Assembly: GCA_040772845.1 (NCBI GenBank)
Contig: JAXGXG010000001.1
Coordinates: 124,001 to 188,000 of the forward strand
Source: PWXP01 sp040772845
GTDB lineage: Bacteria > Planctomycetota > Planctomycetia > Pirellulales > Thermoguttaceae
Direction: 5' to 3'
DNA: 64,000 nt
Part shown: positions 51,580 through 60,360 of the stretch, piece after piece
Numbering within the stretch: the stretch's first letter is position 1
Layout of the letters: every line of letters begins with the position of its first letter
The notes under the pieces: generated by a model
Told to the model about the DNA's origin: nothing
The model's input: the letters and a program-made list of their open reading frames with translations, nothing else
Databases searched by the model: none
Made by a program: the position numbers and the translations under genes

Positions 51580-53568
51580 ATGAACAAGGATGCGCTTCCC
51601 GTGCAAGACCGCGACAAAACGAAAACGCAACTCGTCGAGGAGTTGGCCCGGGTGCGGCAAGAGCTTCTGGACTTGCGGAAAACGGCCCAGGAATCGATGC
51701 GCGAGGCCGTACTCCTTTTCCAGGCAACTCCCCTTGCAATTCACGGATGCGATACCGAAGGCCGAATCACATTCGTCAACATCGCCCAGGAGGACATTAC
51801 CGGCTATCCGCCAGACGAACTGTTGGGAACATTCATCTGGGATCGGATTGTCCCTGGCCCCGAGAAGGAAATGCTACCTGCCTATCTGAAGCGGTTGGTG
51901 GTGGAGCAGCCTCCTCCGACACCATTTGTCGCCAAGAACGTGAGGAAGAACGGAGAGGTTTTCGACGTTCGAATCGATTGGGACTACCATCGGGACCCCG
52001 ACGGGCAGGTCATCGGTTTTGTTACCATCGTGACCGACATCACCGAAGACCGACAGGCCTGCGCCAAACTCGCGGAAAAGATCGAGGAACGCACTTGCGA
52101 ACTCCAGCAAGCCAACGAGGAACTCGCCATTTTCCAGAGGTTCGCCGAGTCGTCCCGCCAGCCCTTTGGCATGGCCGACATGGACGACGTGATCACTTAC
52201 GTCAATCCGGCGTTGTGTCGCCTGATTGGGGCAACGAGGCCGGAGGATGTCATTGGCAAGCACTTGATCAAGTACTTTCCGGAGGGCTACCGAATGCGTC
52301 GGGAGAGGGAGATCGCGCCTGCCATTCTCCGAGATGGGCATTGGGAAGGGGAGCTTGTTGTTGGTATTGGGGGGAAGATCGTCACGGTGCTGCAGCACTG
52401 TTTTCTGATTCGGGACGAAAGCGGCGCCCCTTGTCGCTTGGCGACGGTGATTACCGACATTACCCGGCGCAAGGAGGCCGAAGAGGCGTTGCGACAGAGC
52501 GAAGAGCGGTTCGCACTGGTCGTTCAAGGAGCAGGAGTCGGCATCTTTGACTGGGACATCTGCAAGGGCAAGGTCTACTATTCTCCAAGTTGGAAGACGC
52601 TCTTCGGCTACGCTGAGGACGAGATCGGCGACAGCCCCGAGGAATGGGCAAGTCTTCTTCATCCGGAGGAGCGTGAGTGGGTCATCGAGGCGCAAGAAGA
52701 GTTCTTCCGAAGCGATCGGACGATGTTCACCATCGAGTATCGTTTCCGCCACAGGAACGGCTCTTACCGATGGATTACGGCTCACGGCACGGTTGTTCGG
52801 AATGAAGAAGGACAGCCTTGCCGACTCGTGGGGTCGCACGCGGATATTACCGACCGTAAACTCGCGGAGGAGGCGCTGGAACAGGGGCATCGAACTCTCA
52901 AACACTTGCTGCAATCGAGCGACCACGAAAGGCAGTTGATTGCCTACGAGATTCACGACGAGCTCGCCCAACAGTTGGCTGCGGCCATCATGCAGTTTGA
53001 CACCTACGCGTATCAGAAGGACTCGCAACCAGAACTGGCAGCGAAGGCTTTTGGTGGGGGCATGGCCATGCTTCGTCAGGGGCACGGCGAGGCTCGGCGG
53101 CTGATCAACAACGTGAGACCTCCCGTCCTCGATGAATCCGGCGTCGTGGCCGCAATCGCCCATCTCGTGGACGAAGCGAGAGGGGAGACATCGCCTGAAA
53201 TTGAGTATGCAAGCGACGTGGAATTTGACAGGTTGACTCCGATCCTGGAGAATGCGATCTACCGTATTTGTCAGGAGGCATTGAATAACGCGTGCAGGCA
53301 CGGCGCGAGCAAGAAAGTGAGTATTGCGCTCACGCAACACGGCGACGTGGTCGACATCGATGTCCGAGATGATGGCATTGGGTTCTGTCCCGACAGCATC
53401 CCGGAAAACCAGTTTGGCATCACGGGCATGCGAGAACGCGCCCGGTTGCTTGGAGGAACATGTTCTATCGAGAGCAGGCGGGGAAAGGGGACTCGCATTC
53501 ACGCAAGGCTGCCCGCTGTTCTACCGGACGAACCGGCGCCTGGACGGCCTGACTCGCATTTCCCTTAA
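51580..53568 (+). CDS. PAS-domain sensor histidine kinase, NarL/HisKA_3 type
   Basis: 662 residues. An N-terminal coiled coil leads to three PAS domains: ~45-165 (AVLLFQATPLAIHGCDTEGR), ~185-300 (ESSRQPFGMADMDDVITYVN) and ~310-430 (SEERFALVVQGAGVGIFDWD, PAC end in RLVGSHADITDRK). The kinase core is HisKA_3: ERQLIAYEIHDELAQQLAAA with His459, then HATPase_c (ICQEALNNACRHGASKKVSI, DIDVRDDGIGF, FGITGMRERARLLGG). This group normally pairs with a LuxR-type regulator, but none is in the window, so it is an orphan here. No membrane segment is evident. Confidence 0.9.
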   Translation: MNKDALPVQDRDKTKTQLVEELARVRQELLDLRKTAQESMREAVLLFQATPLAIHGCDTEGRITFVNIAQEDITGYPPDELLGTFIWDRIVPGPEKEMLPAYLKRLVVEQPPPTPFVAKNVRKNGEVFDVRIDWDYHRDPDGQVIGFVTIVTDITEDRQACAKLAEKIEERTCELQQANEELAIFQRFAESSRQPFGMADMDDVITYVNPALCRLIGATRPEDVIGKHLIKYFPEGYRMRREREIAPAILRDGHWEGELVVGIGGKIVTVLQHCFLIRDESGAPCRLATVITDITRRKEAEEALRQSEERFALVVQGAGVGIFDWDICKGKVYYSPSWKTLFGYAEDEIGDSPEEWASLLHPEEREWVIEAQEEFFRSDRTMFTIEYRFRHRNGSYRWITAHGTVVRNEEGQPCRLVGSHADITDRKLAEEALEQGHRTLKHLLQSSDHERQLIAYEIHDELAQQLAAAIMQFDTYAYQKDSQPELAAKAFGGGMAMLRQGHGEARRLINNVRPPVLDESGVVAAIAHLVDEARGETSPEIEYASDVEFDRLTPILENAIYRICQEALNNACRHGASKKVSIALTQHGDVVDIDVRDDGIGFCPDSIPENQFGITGMRERARLLGGTCSIESRRGKGTRIHARLPAVLPDEPAPGRPDSHFP

Positions 53569-53623
53569 ACTGAACTGGCCTCGCGAACATGCGCCTCCAT
53601 GGCGAAAGGACAGGTAGCTTTCC

Positions 53624-55732
53624 ATGCGGAGATTCGTCACGGTTTTCGCCTTTCTCATTGGCATCGGGTTTGTTGCGGATCGTTTGAACGCCGACGAGCC
53701 GAGCATCTTTTGGACAACCGGCGACCGGCTTTTGCCGGCGTGGGGTTTCTTTCCCAACGGCGCGTCCTACGGTGATACGTCGCCCTTGGGCAAGGCGGCT
53801 GCCTGGACCGTTGGCGGCGGGGCGCACGTTTTGACATGGGTGGCAGACGTCCCATCCGCGGGTCCGTGGCAGGTTTGGGGGCGTCAGTACGGCGGCTACG
53901 GCAAGGTGACCGTCACGGTTGACGAGCGGCCGGTTGGCGGCGGGCGTGGCGGTCCGGGCGGCGGCCGGTACGTCTGGCGGCACCTGGGCGAAATCGAGGT
54001 TGACGCGGGGACCCATCACGTCGATCTGACCGTGAACCATGGAATGCTCGACGCGGCACTCTTCACCACCGACCCAGCGCTCGATCCGGCCAAGGCCAAA
54101 CTGCCCGAGCCGGTGGAGAACCCGACTCTGCGCGGCTTGCGGGCTTACCGCGACGACCGGCGCCTTTCCGCCGCCGCCGGCTCGCTTGGCTTCGTGGTCG
54201 GCCGCGTTACCCCCTACGCCGAAGTCCGTTACGACTGGCTGCCGGAACTGGATCAGCTTGACGACCGGATCAGCTTATGGGGCGCTGCCGGCCAGTACGT
54301 TGCGGGCACGTTCGCGGTGCGGGCAGTGAAGTCTGTCGAGTCGTTGCAGGCATCACTCGCGGAGATCGTCGGACCGGAAGGAACGAAGCTTGGCCCCGAG
54401 GCAATCGACCTTCGGGTAGTCCACGTTCGCCACCGGTCAATGACGTTGCCTGCCACCCGGCGTTACTCCGACCAATTTCCAGACTTGCTGCTCCGCGACG
54501 ACCGCACGGCCTTGCCGCCTGCGGGCAACCAGGGAGGCTTTGGTGGCGGGACGTGTACAGCCGACGTCCCGGTTCACCGTAGCCGCCAGTTCTGGATCAC
54601 GGTTTTCGTGCCTGTCGGATCGCCGTCTGGGACATATCGGGGAACGCTTGTTCTTTCGGGCAAGGATACTCCGGAGGTTCGGAAGGAACTGCATGTCGAA
54701 CTGGAAGTCTTGTCGCTCGATCTTCGACCGGTAGAAGGCTACTATTCGATTTACTATCCATCGCAGCCGCTCAAACCAGAGGGGAAAAACTACGTTTCAC
54801 CCGAGCGTTATCTTGCGGAGCTTCAGGATCAGGTGCGGCACGGGCTGAACAGCACGACGCTTTACGGCGGATTTGAAACGTTGCCGATAGCAGCCGAGGC
54901 CGGCATGACCCGCGCTCCCTGCCTGATGCACTGGCCCGGTCGCAACGCCACGGAGCAGATCAAAGCGGCACGGGATTTGGGTTTCGACGGGCTGTTGTAC
55001 TACGGCGTTGACGAGCCACGGACTCCGGAGCAGGTGGAACGCTGTCTCCGGGAGGCTCGCCGGCGCCGAGAGCTGGGCTTGCCGATGTTCACGGCAATCA
55101 ACAGCACGCAGGCGCAAGAGGCCCTCGGCACTGCGGTGAGCCACCCCGTGTACAACATCAAGGTGTTTGGTGGCCCGGACAACCCGGTTGTCCTCCATGC
55201 TCGCGAGCAGGGCAACCACGTTATCTCGTACTGGACAACTCAGACCGCCTTCCCGCTTTTCTATCGGGCGTTGGCAGGCCTGTACAACACGCGTTGTGGC
55301 TACGAGGGGACGGCCCCCTGGGCCTATCAGGACTATCCCGACGCTCGCCTCTACACCGAACCGGCCCATGCGGTGGCCTACCCGGACGCTGCCGGGCGGC
55401 CGATTCCCACGCTCCGTTGGGAGGCACTGCGCGACGGCATCGACGACGTTCGCTATCTCCAGGCCCTCGACCGCGCAATCGCCGCCGCCGAAGCCCGACT
55501 GGCCAAGGCCGATTCGCCTGCCGAACTGACCGCGGCCCTGGAGCAGGCACGCCAGATCCGCCACGAGTGTTACGAGTCGATCGGCGGGCGGTGGTTCCAC
55601 TACACGGGCAACCTTATGCCCGGTGATCTTGATCGGATACGCCGGCGTTTGGCCGACGCCACGGTGGCGTTGCGTCAGCCACAGCCGCGTGCGGCGACGG
55701 CCCTTGCGCCGACCGACAATTTGTGCAATTAA
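53624..55732 (+). CDS. DUF4091-like secreted glycoside-hydrolase-fold protein
   Basis: 702 residues with a signal peptide (MRRFVTVFAFLIGIGFVADR). Residues ~20-160 form a beta-sandwich (WQVWGRQYGGYGKVTVTVDE, VDAGTHHVDLTVNHGM). A TIM-barrel part starts ~355 (GYYSIYYPSQPLKPEGKNYV, YYGVDEPRTPEQVERCLREA), and the end (LRWEALRDGIDDVRYLQALD) is the DUF4091 signature, the C-terminal domain of many GH123-like proteins. Asp-Glu in YYGVDEP is a candidate catalytic pair. Sugar target unknown. Starts 56 bp after the histidine kinase. Confidence 0.75.
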   Translation: MRRFVTVFAFLIGIGFVADRLNADEPSIFWTTGDRLLPAWGFFPNGASYGDTSPLGKAAAWTVGGGAHVLTWVADVPSAGPWQVWGRQYGGYGKVTVTVDERPVGGGRGGPGGGRYVWRHLGEIEVDAGTHHVDLTVNHGMLDAALFTTDPALDPAKAKLPEPVENPTLRGLRAYRDDRRLSAAAGSLGFVVGRVTPYAEVRYDWLPELDQLDDRISLWGAAGQYVAGTFAVRAVKSVESLQASLAEIVGPEGTKLGPEAIDLRVVHVRHRSMTLPATRRYSDQFPDLLLRDDRTALPPAGNQGGFGGGTCTADVPVHRSRQFWITVFVPVGSPSGTYRGTLVLSGKDTPEVRKELHVELEVLSLDLRPVEGYYSIYYPSQPLKPEGKNYVSPERYLAELQDQVRHGLNSTTLYGGFETLPIAAEAGMTRAPCLMHWPGRNATEQIKAARDLGFDGLLYYGVDEPRTPEQVERCLREARRRRELGLPMFTAINSTQAQEALGTAVSHPVYNIKVFGGPDNPVVLHAREQGNHVISYWTTQTAFPLFYRALAGLYNTRCGYEGTAPWAYQDYPDARLYTEPAHAVAYPDAAGRPIPTLRWEALRDGIDDVRYLQALDRAIAAAEARLAKADSPAELTAALEQARQIRHECYESIGGRWFHYTGNLMPGDLDRIRRRLADATVALRQPQPRAATALAPTDNLCN

Positions 55733-56085
55733 CCGGTTGGAGCGGCGCCAAACCAGAAGAGATCGTTTCCCAAGCAGCGGGGAGCGGCTTTAATGAGATT
55801 ATCGTCGGAAACCACGACCCGCAGTATCTCGGGCAACTCGTCTCGTTTGGACAGAAGCACGAGATTGGGATTTACGCCTCTATCTGCTTCGGGGATGTGA
55901 ACGACTGGAAGAAGCGACGCCCGGGCGTCAATCCGCCCTTGCAGGCGATGAATGCCGAGGAAAACGACGTGCTGAACGACCCGGCAACCCGCGAGGTATT
56001 CCGGCAAGCGTTCCGCGGAGGCGAGACCGCCGGTGAAGCCCGTGCGAACGAACACGGCCTCAAGCTGGAACAAGCAGGTCCCTGA
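55723..56085 (+). pseudogene. Truncated GH-like gene fragment
   Basis: GTG 55723 overlaps the end of the previous gene. The first ~90 residues look protein-like: QLTGWSGAKPEEIVSQAAGS, GFNEIIVGNHDPQYLGQLVS, HEIGIYASICFGDVNDWKKR, PGVNPPLQAMNAEEN. This could be the first beta-alpha units of a TIM barrel. From ~56000 the sequence turns to RGGETAGEARANEHGLKLEQ, not protein-like, and stops. Both ends seem lost; family unknown. Confidence 0.5.
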
Positions 56086-56475
56086 TACGCGTCCGAATCC
56101 AGGCGGGGTGCATACCCTGTCGGACAGCCGGCCGAGGATTCACGCGACCCGAACCAATTGGCAAGAACGCTGTCGGGTAGTGGTCAACCGGCGGTTGTTC
56201 CGGCATGGGCGGCTGATCGGGGACAGGCGGCCGTGCCACGGAAACCGCCGCGAGATACTGCTCGTGCACGGCTTGCAAGATGCGGTTTGCGTAGGGGTTT
56301 ACCGGATACTCACCTCACATTCGCGCATACGTCTGTTGCGTGGGTGTGTGAGAGTGATGATAGGGGCGGAAGTAGCAGTGCCCATGCGTGGGCGGGAAAC
56401 AGGCATGGTGCTGCGGCATGTTCCACGTACTGCCGATCATGCGGGCTCGGCGTCGGCAACAACGTCCGCAACATG
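56086..56475. other. Intergenic, nothing recognised
   Basis: Unassigned sequence between the fragment and repeat R3. No clear gene or hairpin. Confidence 0.3.
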
Positions 56476-56690
56476 AAGGGATAGGAAATGAGATTCTTGC
56501 CACGGAGGTCAAGCTTAGACAGGAGGAAATGCACAGTCAAGGGGGCGCAGGCGGGAGCTTTCTCGGTCAAGTTGGCGCCCGTTGCATTGCCGCACAGACA
56601 TAGCTTCCACGGGCCGACTTGCCGAGAAGGGAAAACCAGAAGGCCGCAAGAAACTCGTCCATCTCGACGAAGGTCAGTTCCTCGGACTGC
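56476..56690 (-). repeat. Dispersed repeat R3, copy 3
   Basis: Starts GGGATAGGAAATG, then GAGGTCAAGCTTAGACAGGA, GTCAAGGGGGCGCAGGCG, CATTGCCGCACAGACA, CTTCCACGGGCCGACTTGCC and CGTCCATCTCGACGAAGGTC. Minus-strand frame encodes ELTFVEMDEFLAAF, but its stop (TGA in copy 2) reads TGG here, so the frame runs on into non-coding sequence. Confidence 0.75.
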
Positions 56691-56752
56691 TCGGATGAAA
56701 TCGGCTGGTTGTCCCAGTCGGCGTCCGGCTCATACACCCAGCCGTCCCTCAA
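56567..56752 (-). pseudogene. Small unknown ORF remnant ending in ELTFVEMDEF
   Basis: 61 residues, MRDGWVYEPDADWDNQPISS then EELTFVEMDEFLAAFW. The acidic tail ELTFVEMDEF recurs in the R3 copy at 48230 as the end of a frame. The first ~38 residues may be a real tiny protein; the rest reads through a lost stop codon into repeat sequence. Confidence 0.35.
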
Positions 56753-56794
56753 CGCCGACGACTAAACCCGTAACGGTTTGAATCCCGCCGCCCG

Positions 56795-59167
56795 TTACGG
56801 TTCGATCAGGTATGCCTCGTCGCCAAGGTTCAACAGGACGGGCTCGTCGAAGACGAGATACTGGGCAATGGTCTTTCCGTGCTCCCGCGCCAGGGCGAAA
56901 TACTCGTCGCTGAATTGCTGGATGCGCCGGGCGTTCTTCTGCTGAGCCTCGCTTACCTGCGAATCGACCCATTGGTCATCGCGCCGGTAGAACGTTCGGT
57001 TGCCGATCTGGCGGACCGCCTGGCCGACGCCTTGAAGTTCCCTGGCGGCCTGGGCCACGTCGGCCATCGGCGCCGGGCCGGCCGGCATGCCGCCGCCGAA
57101 CCCACCGCCCGACTGCATGGGTGGTCCGGCAGGCGTTGGCATGGCGCCGAGCGCTTCGGCGGCCTCGGCGGCCGGGGCGAAGGCGGCGTCGGCCTGCGCC
57201 ACCTTGGCGCGCTGGTAGCTGCCTCGCATGGCGCGTTGCATGACTCCGCCTCGTCCCGACGTCTGCGCCAGGGCTTCAAGCCGATTGTCGGCCCGTCGCA
57301 TGTTCCCGGCCACGTCATGAAGGTTGGTGTTCTCATCGGCCATGAACGAGGTGTACGGCGTCAGGATGCCGTGCCGGGTCGAGAGCGTCACGAGTTCCTC
57401 GATCAACTCGTCGTTCTTGCCCTTCAGATCGAGTTCATCGAGGATCTCGCCGACGCGGCGAATCGCCCACAGTTTCTCGATGAACGCGTGCGTCTCGTCC
57501 TTGCTGTGCTTGGTGAACTCGGCCGGAAACTTGACCTTCTGCTTCTTGCCTGCAACCGAACCTTTCACCACGACGCGCGCCGCGCCCGAACTGCGATATC
57601 GTCCCACCACGACAAGCTGTTCCCCGGCGAACAGGTCGAACGATCCCTTCGGATACATGCGATTGACCGGCTCACCGGCCTCGGCCTTTTCATCGAACTC
57701 GAAGACAAGCTGCACGTCGGTCATGACGGGCGCCTCGATCCGGTTGTACAGGCGGCTGACGGAGGTCTCGATATCCTCGTCGGGGCGAACGTAGTCGGTC
57801 TGGCCGAAGTTCTCGCGGGCGAGCTTTTCGAGCAGCCGGCTGTTCACGTCGTAGCCGACGCCGAACGAGAAGACCCGAGCCCGAACCTTATTCTCCTTCG
57901 CGGCGTTCTCGACGATCTTCATTTCGTTCGTTTCGCCGGTCGTGGGCAGGCCATCCGTGAGGAACAGAACGTAATTCGGCCGCTTGGAATCCTGAAGCTG
58001 CGCCAAGGCCGTGCCGAGCGCCTCATTGATATTCGTCGCCCCGCCTGCGTGAATGCCTTCGATGAAACCGAGGGCCGCCTTGCGATTCTCGTCCGTGAAG
58101 CGTTCAAGCTCGGGACGGAAGACCTCGACCCGGCTGTCGTATGCCACGATGTTGAACAGATCGCCTTCACGCAAGTTGTTCAGCACGAAGCGGGCTGCCT
58201 CGCGCGCCTGCTCGATCTTCTTGCCGCTCATGCTGCCTGAACGGTCGACGACGAACAGCACCGTTTTGTCCACGGGCTCGGTGTCCTTCGCCTTGATCTT
58301 CGGACTGGCCAGCAGCAGGAAGAAACCGTTTTCCTCTTTGTCGGGGCGGTAGCTGAGGACTCTGGCGCTGAGCGGGCCCGTGCCGGTATCGTAGAACAGA
58401 CGGAAGTCGCTTGCGGGGACGGTTTTGGCGGCCTCGTAGGTGATGGTGGCATGGCGATCGTCCGGCCGTTTGATCTTCACCTCGTGCGTGGGGCTGTAGA
58501 CGTTCTTGATGTCTTCGGCGCTTTCGATCGTCGCCCGAATGGTTACCTTTTCGACCGGTTCCGAGGTGTATTTGGCCGTGGACAGCGGGAAGAGGAAGTC
58601 CGTCAACCCCTGTTGCTTGCGGCAGAATTGCGAATAACGCAGCGAGACCGTTCGCTTGGCCCCGGCCGGAACGGGGAAAACGCTCGTCTTGAACAGGCCC
58701 GTACCCATCCACTCCAGCAGCGCGGGATCGCGGTTCTTGCGCACGATCTCCTCGTACATGCGCCGCGCCTCTTTCGCATCGAGCAGCTTGGCCGGGTACT
58801 CCTTGCCGTCCACCATCAAGGTCATCTCCTCAATGGCCCCGTCGTGCGGAAGGGGGAAGACAAACGATACCTCCAAAGCGCGGCTGCCCGTGTTCTCGAA
58901 CGTCTGACTCACCTGCACTTGGGCTATCTGATCCGTCAGGCGGGCATCCACCTGCAACTCGGCAATCTTGTACTGCGCCGGCGGCGGTACCGGTCGTGGC
59001 CGCGGGACCGGCCATGGATGCGGCGGGTAGGGCGGATAGATAATGATCGGGCGAGGAAGCCGTGCCTCCTGGTTCGGGTCCACCACGATCAGCAACCCCT
59101 GGGCTGACGCGAGAACCGGGAACAACAGGGCGATCAGCACTCCGGCGACAAGGCAACGACGGAACAT
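56795..59167 (-). CDS. VIT and von Willebrand factor A domain protein
   Basis: 790 residues, preceded by GGAGG. Signal peptide MFRRCLVAGVLIALLFPVLA. A proline-rich linker (PPYPPHPWPVPRPRPVPPPA) leads to a VIT domain (~60-190, QVSQTFENTGSRALEVSFVF, PHDGAIEEMTLMVDGKEYPA). The VWA domain (~300-480) has the metal-ion site VVDRSGSMSG, Asp308, and FLTDGLPTTGETNE. The C-terminal part has a helical bundle with FAPAAEAAEALGAMPTPAGP low-complexity residues and ends QYLVFDEPVLLNLGDEAYLI. VIT/VWA proteins are surface proteins of unknown ligand, frequent in Planctomycetes. A frequent partner (caspase, TonB or anti-sigma) is not adjacent. Confidence 0.9.
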   Translation of the reverse strand: MFRRCLVAGVLIALLFPVLASAQGLLIVVDPNQEARLPRPIIIYPPYPPHPWPVPRPRPVPPPAQYKIAELQVDARLTDQIAQVQVSQTFENTGSRALEVSFVFPLPHDGAIEEMTLMVDGKEYPAKLLDAKEARRMYEEIVRKNRDPALLEWMGTGLFKTSVFPVPAGAKRTVSLRYSQFCRKQQGLTDFLFPLSTAKYTSEPVEKVTIRATIESAEDIKNVYSPTHEVKIKRPDDRHATITYEAAKTVPASDFRLFYDTGTGPLSARVLSYRPDKEENGFFLLLASPKIKAKDTEPVDKTVLFVVDRSGSMSGKKIEQAREAARFVLNNLREGDLFNIVAYDSRVEVFRPELERFTDENRKAALGFIEGIHAGGATNINEALGTALAQLQDSKRPNYVLFLTDGLPTTGETNEMKIVENAAKENKVRARVFSFGVGYDVNSRLLEKLARENFGQTDYVRPDEDIETSVSRLYNRIEAPVMTDVQLVFEFDEKAEAGEPVNRMYPKGSFDLFAGEQLVVVGRYRSSGAARVVVKGSVAGKKQKVKFPAEFTKHSKDETHAFIEKLWAIRRVGEILDELDLKGKNDELIEELVTLSTRHGILTPYTSFMADENTNLHDVAGNMRRADNRLEALAQTSGRGGVMQRAMRGSYQRAKVAQADAAFAPAAEAAEALGAMPTPAGPPMQSGGGFGGGMPAGPAPMADVAQAARELQGVGQAVRQIGNRTFYRRDDQWVDSQVSEAQQKNARRIQQFSDEYFALAREHGKTIAQYLVFDEPVLLNLGDEAYLIEP

Positions 59168-59510
59168 GACTGAGACCTCCAGAACAGCAGGCTTGTTACC
59201 AAACAGATTTCGGGTCTGTCAATCAAGTAGACGTGATCCGCTTGCCGGAAGTTCCCGCGGAGCCTCTTTTCTGGTTGCGTGGATGCCCGCTGGTGGTAGT
59301 TGACTGCCCGGAAGCTTGCGTTCAGGCGGGTTGGGTGATTTAGGGTGTGTTCTGCAGGGGGGGCACGCCCCGAAAGACGTATTGCTCGATTTGACCCGGA
59401 GGCCGGCTCTGCTATGATCATATTAGGAGCCGATTTGTGGGTCGGCTCTGCCATCTCGCCTCACGCAGGCGGTTTCTTTTTGACGTTCTGTCACGGAAAG
59501 GAGTTGCATC
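59168..59510. other. Divergent intergenic region
   Basis: Holds the promoters for the VIT/VWA gene (-) and the ACT gene (+). GAAAGGAG (59495-59502) is the ribosome binding site of the latter. No clear promoter boxes assigned. Confidence 0.4.
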
Positions 59511-59966
59511 ATGGAAATGGCCAAGCAACTGTCGGTTTCGCTGATCAACAAGCCCGGACATCTCGCTGATATGCTCAGCAGGCTCAACAAGGAGAAGGTT
59601 GAGTTTCATGCGTTGTCGGTGATGGATTCGGGAGAGCGCGGCAAGGTGCGGTTCGTTCCGGCCGATGCCAAGGCGGCCGCAGAGGTGCTGCGGAAAGCCG
59701 ATATCTCGTTCGAGAAGGCCGATGTGTTGCTGGTCGAGGTGTCCAATCAGCCTGGTGGATTCCGAAAAATCTGTGAACGCCTCGCCTCCGAACATTTGAA
59801 CATCGATTACGCCTACTGTTCGTTCGACACGGGCGGCCGGGTGAAAGGGAACGTGATGGCCGTCATCCGGGTGAACAATCTTGCCAAGGCGCAGCGTGTG
59901 CTGAGCGAGAACGGCAACGTCTCTCGCCGCAAATTGCCGCAACGCCGGCCCGTCCATGCCCGGTAG
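59511..59966 (+). CDS. Tandem ACT-domain protein
   Basis: 151 residues preceded by AAAGGAG. Two ACT domains: 1-70 (AKQLSVSLINKPGHLADMLS, EFHALSVMDSGERGKVRFVP) and 75-140 (KADVLLVEVSNQPGGFRKIC, LNIDYAYCSFDTGGRVKGNV, MAVIRVNNLAKAQRVL). Stand-alone ACT proteins bind amino acids and are often allosteric partners, for instance in aromatic amino acid or (p)ppGpp control. The ligand here is unknown. Monocistronic by position. Confidence 0.85.
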   Translation: MEMAKQLSVSLINKPGHLADMLSRLNKEKVEFHALSVMDSGERGKVRFVPADAKAAAEVLRKADISFEKADVLLVEVSNQPGGFRKICERLASEHLNIDYAYCSFDTGGRVKGNVMAVIRVNNLAKAQRVLSENGNVSRRKLPQRRPVHAR

Positions 59967-60278
59967 GCATACGGGCACATGCGGTGACCGTGGCATGTGG
60001 CACGAAACAGAGCGGCTTGATATAATGAACGCCGATCAATCGGGGCCACAGTGAGACGCCGTGGCCGTTGGCAGAGCGGCGGGGGAAGGGTTATTCTGCT
60101 TTCCGGCCGACGGAAGCAGCCACCACAAGGCTTCAGGCCCCTGGACGGCAGCGACGGCCCCTGCTAGGGTAGCTATTAGTGGCATTGGCCCAAGACGGAT
60201 CGGCGTGTCGGATCGAGGCTATGCGCAGTCAACCCACGCCGATGGTTAGGCTACCTGGGCGCAGCACGCGTACGACCG
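59967..60278. other. Intergenic with hairpin, after ACT gene
   Basis: Contains CTGCTTTCC-GGCCGA-CGGAAGCAG (60096-60119), an imperfect hairpin that may end the ACT transcript. No gene seen. Confidence 0.4.
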
Positions 60279-60360
60279 TCACTCCTCGATCTGCACCTCG
60301 ACCTCGCCTTCGACATCGGCCTGCAGTTCCAGCACCGCCGTCCGAAGCGGTTCATAGATT
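60279..60360 (-). pseudogene. Severed 3' end of the subtilase gene
   Basis: Read on the minus strand from the left target duplication: after CAATC the codons give YEPLRTAVLELQADVEGEVE then VQIEE and TGA at 60279-60281. They are in frame with the protease gene once the IS and one copy of AGATT are removed. The fragment has no start codon of its own. Confidence 0.85.

Noticed and set aside
60105..60130. GGAAGCAGCCA recalls the conserved loop of bacterial SRP (4.5S) RNA.
   Set aside because: It is explained by a local hairpin (CTGCTTTCC/CGGAAGCAG), and the SRP helix-8 partner strand is missing.
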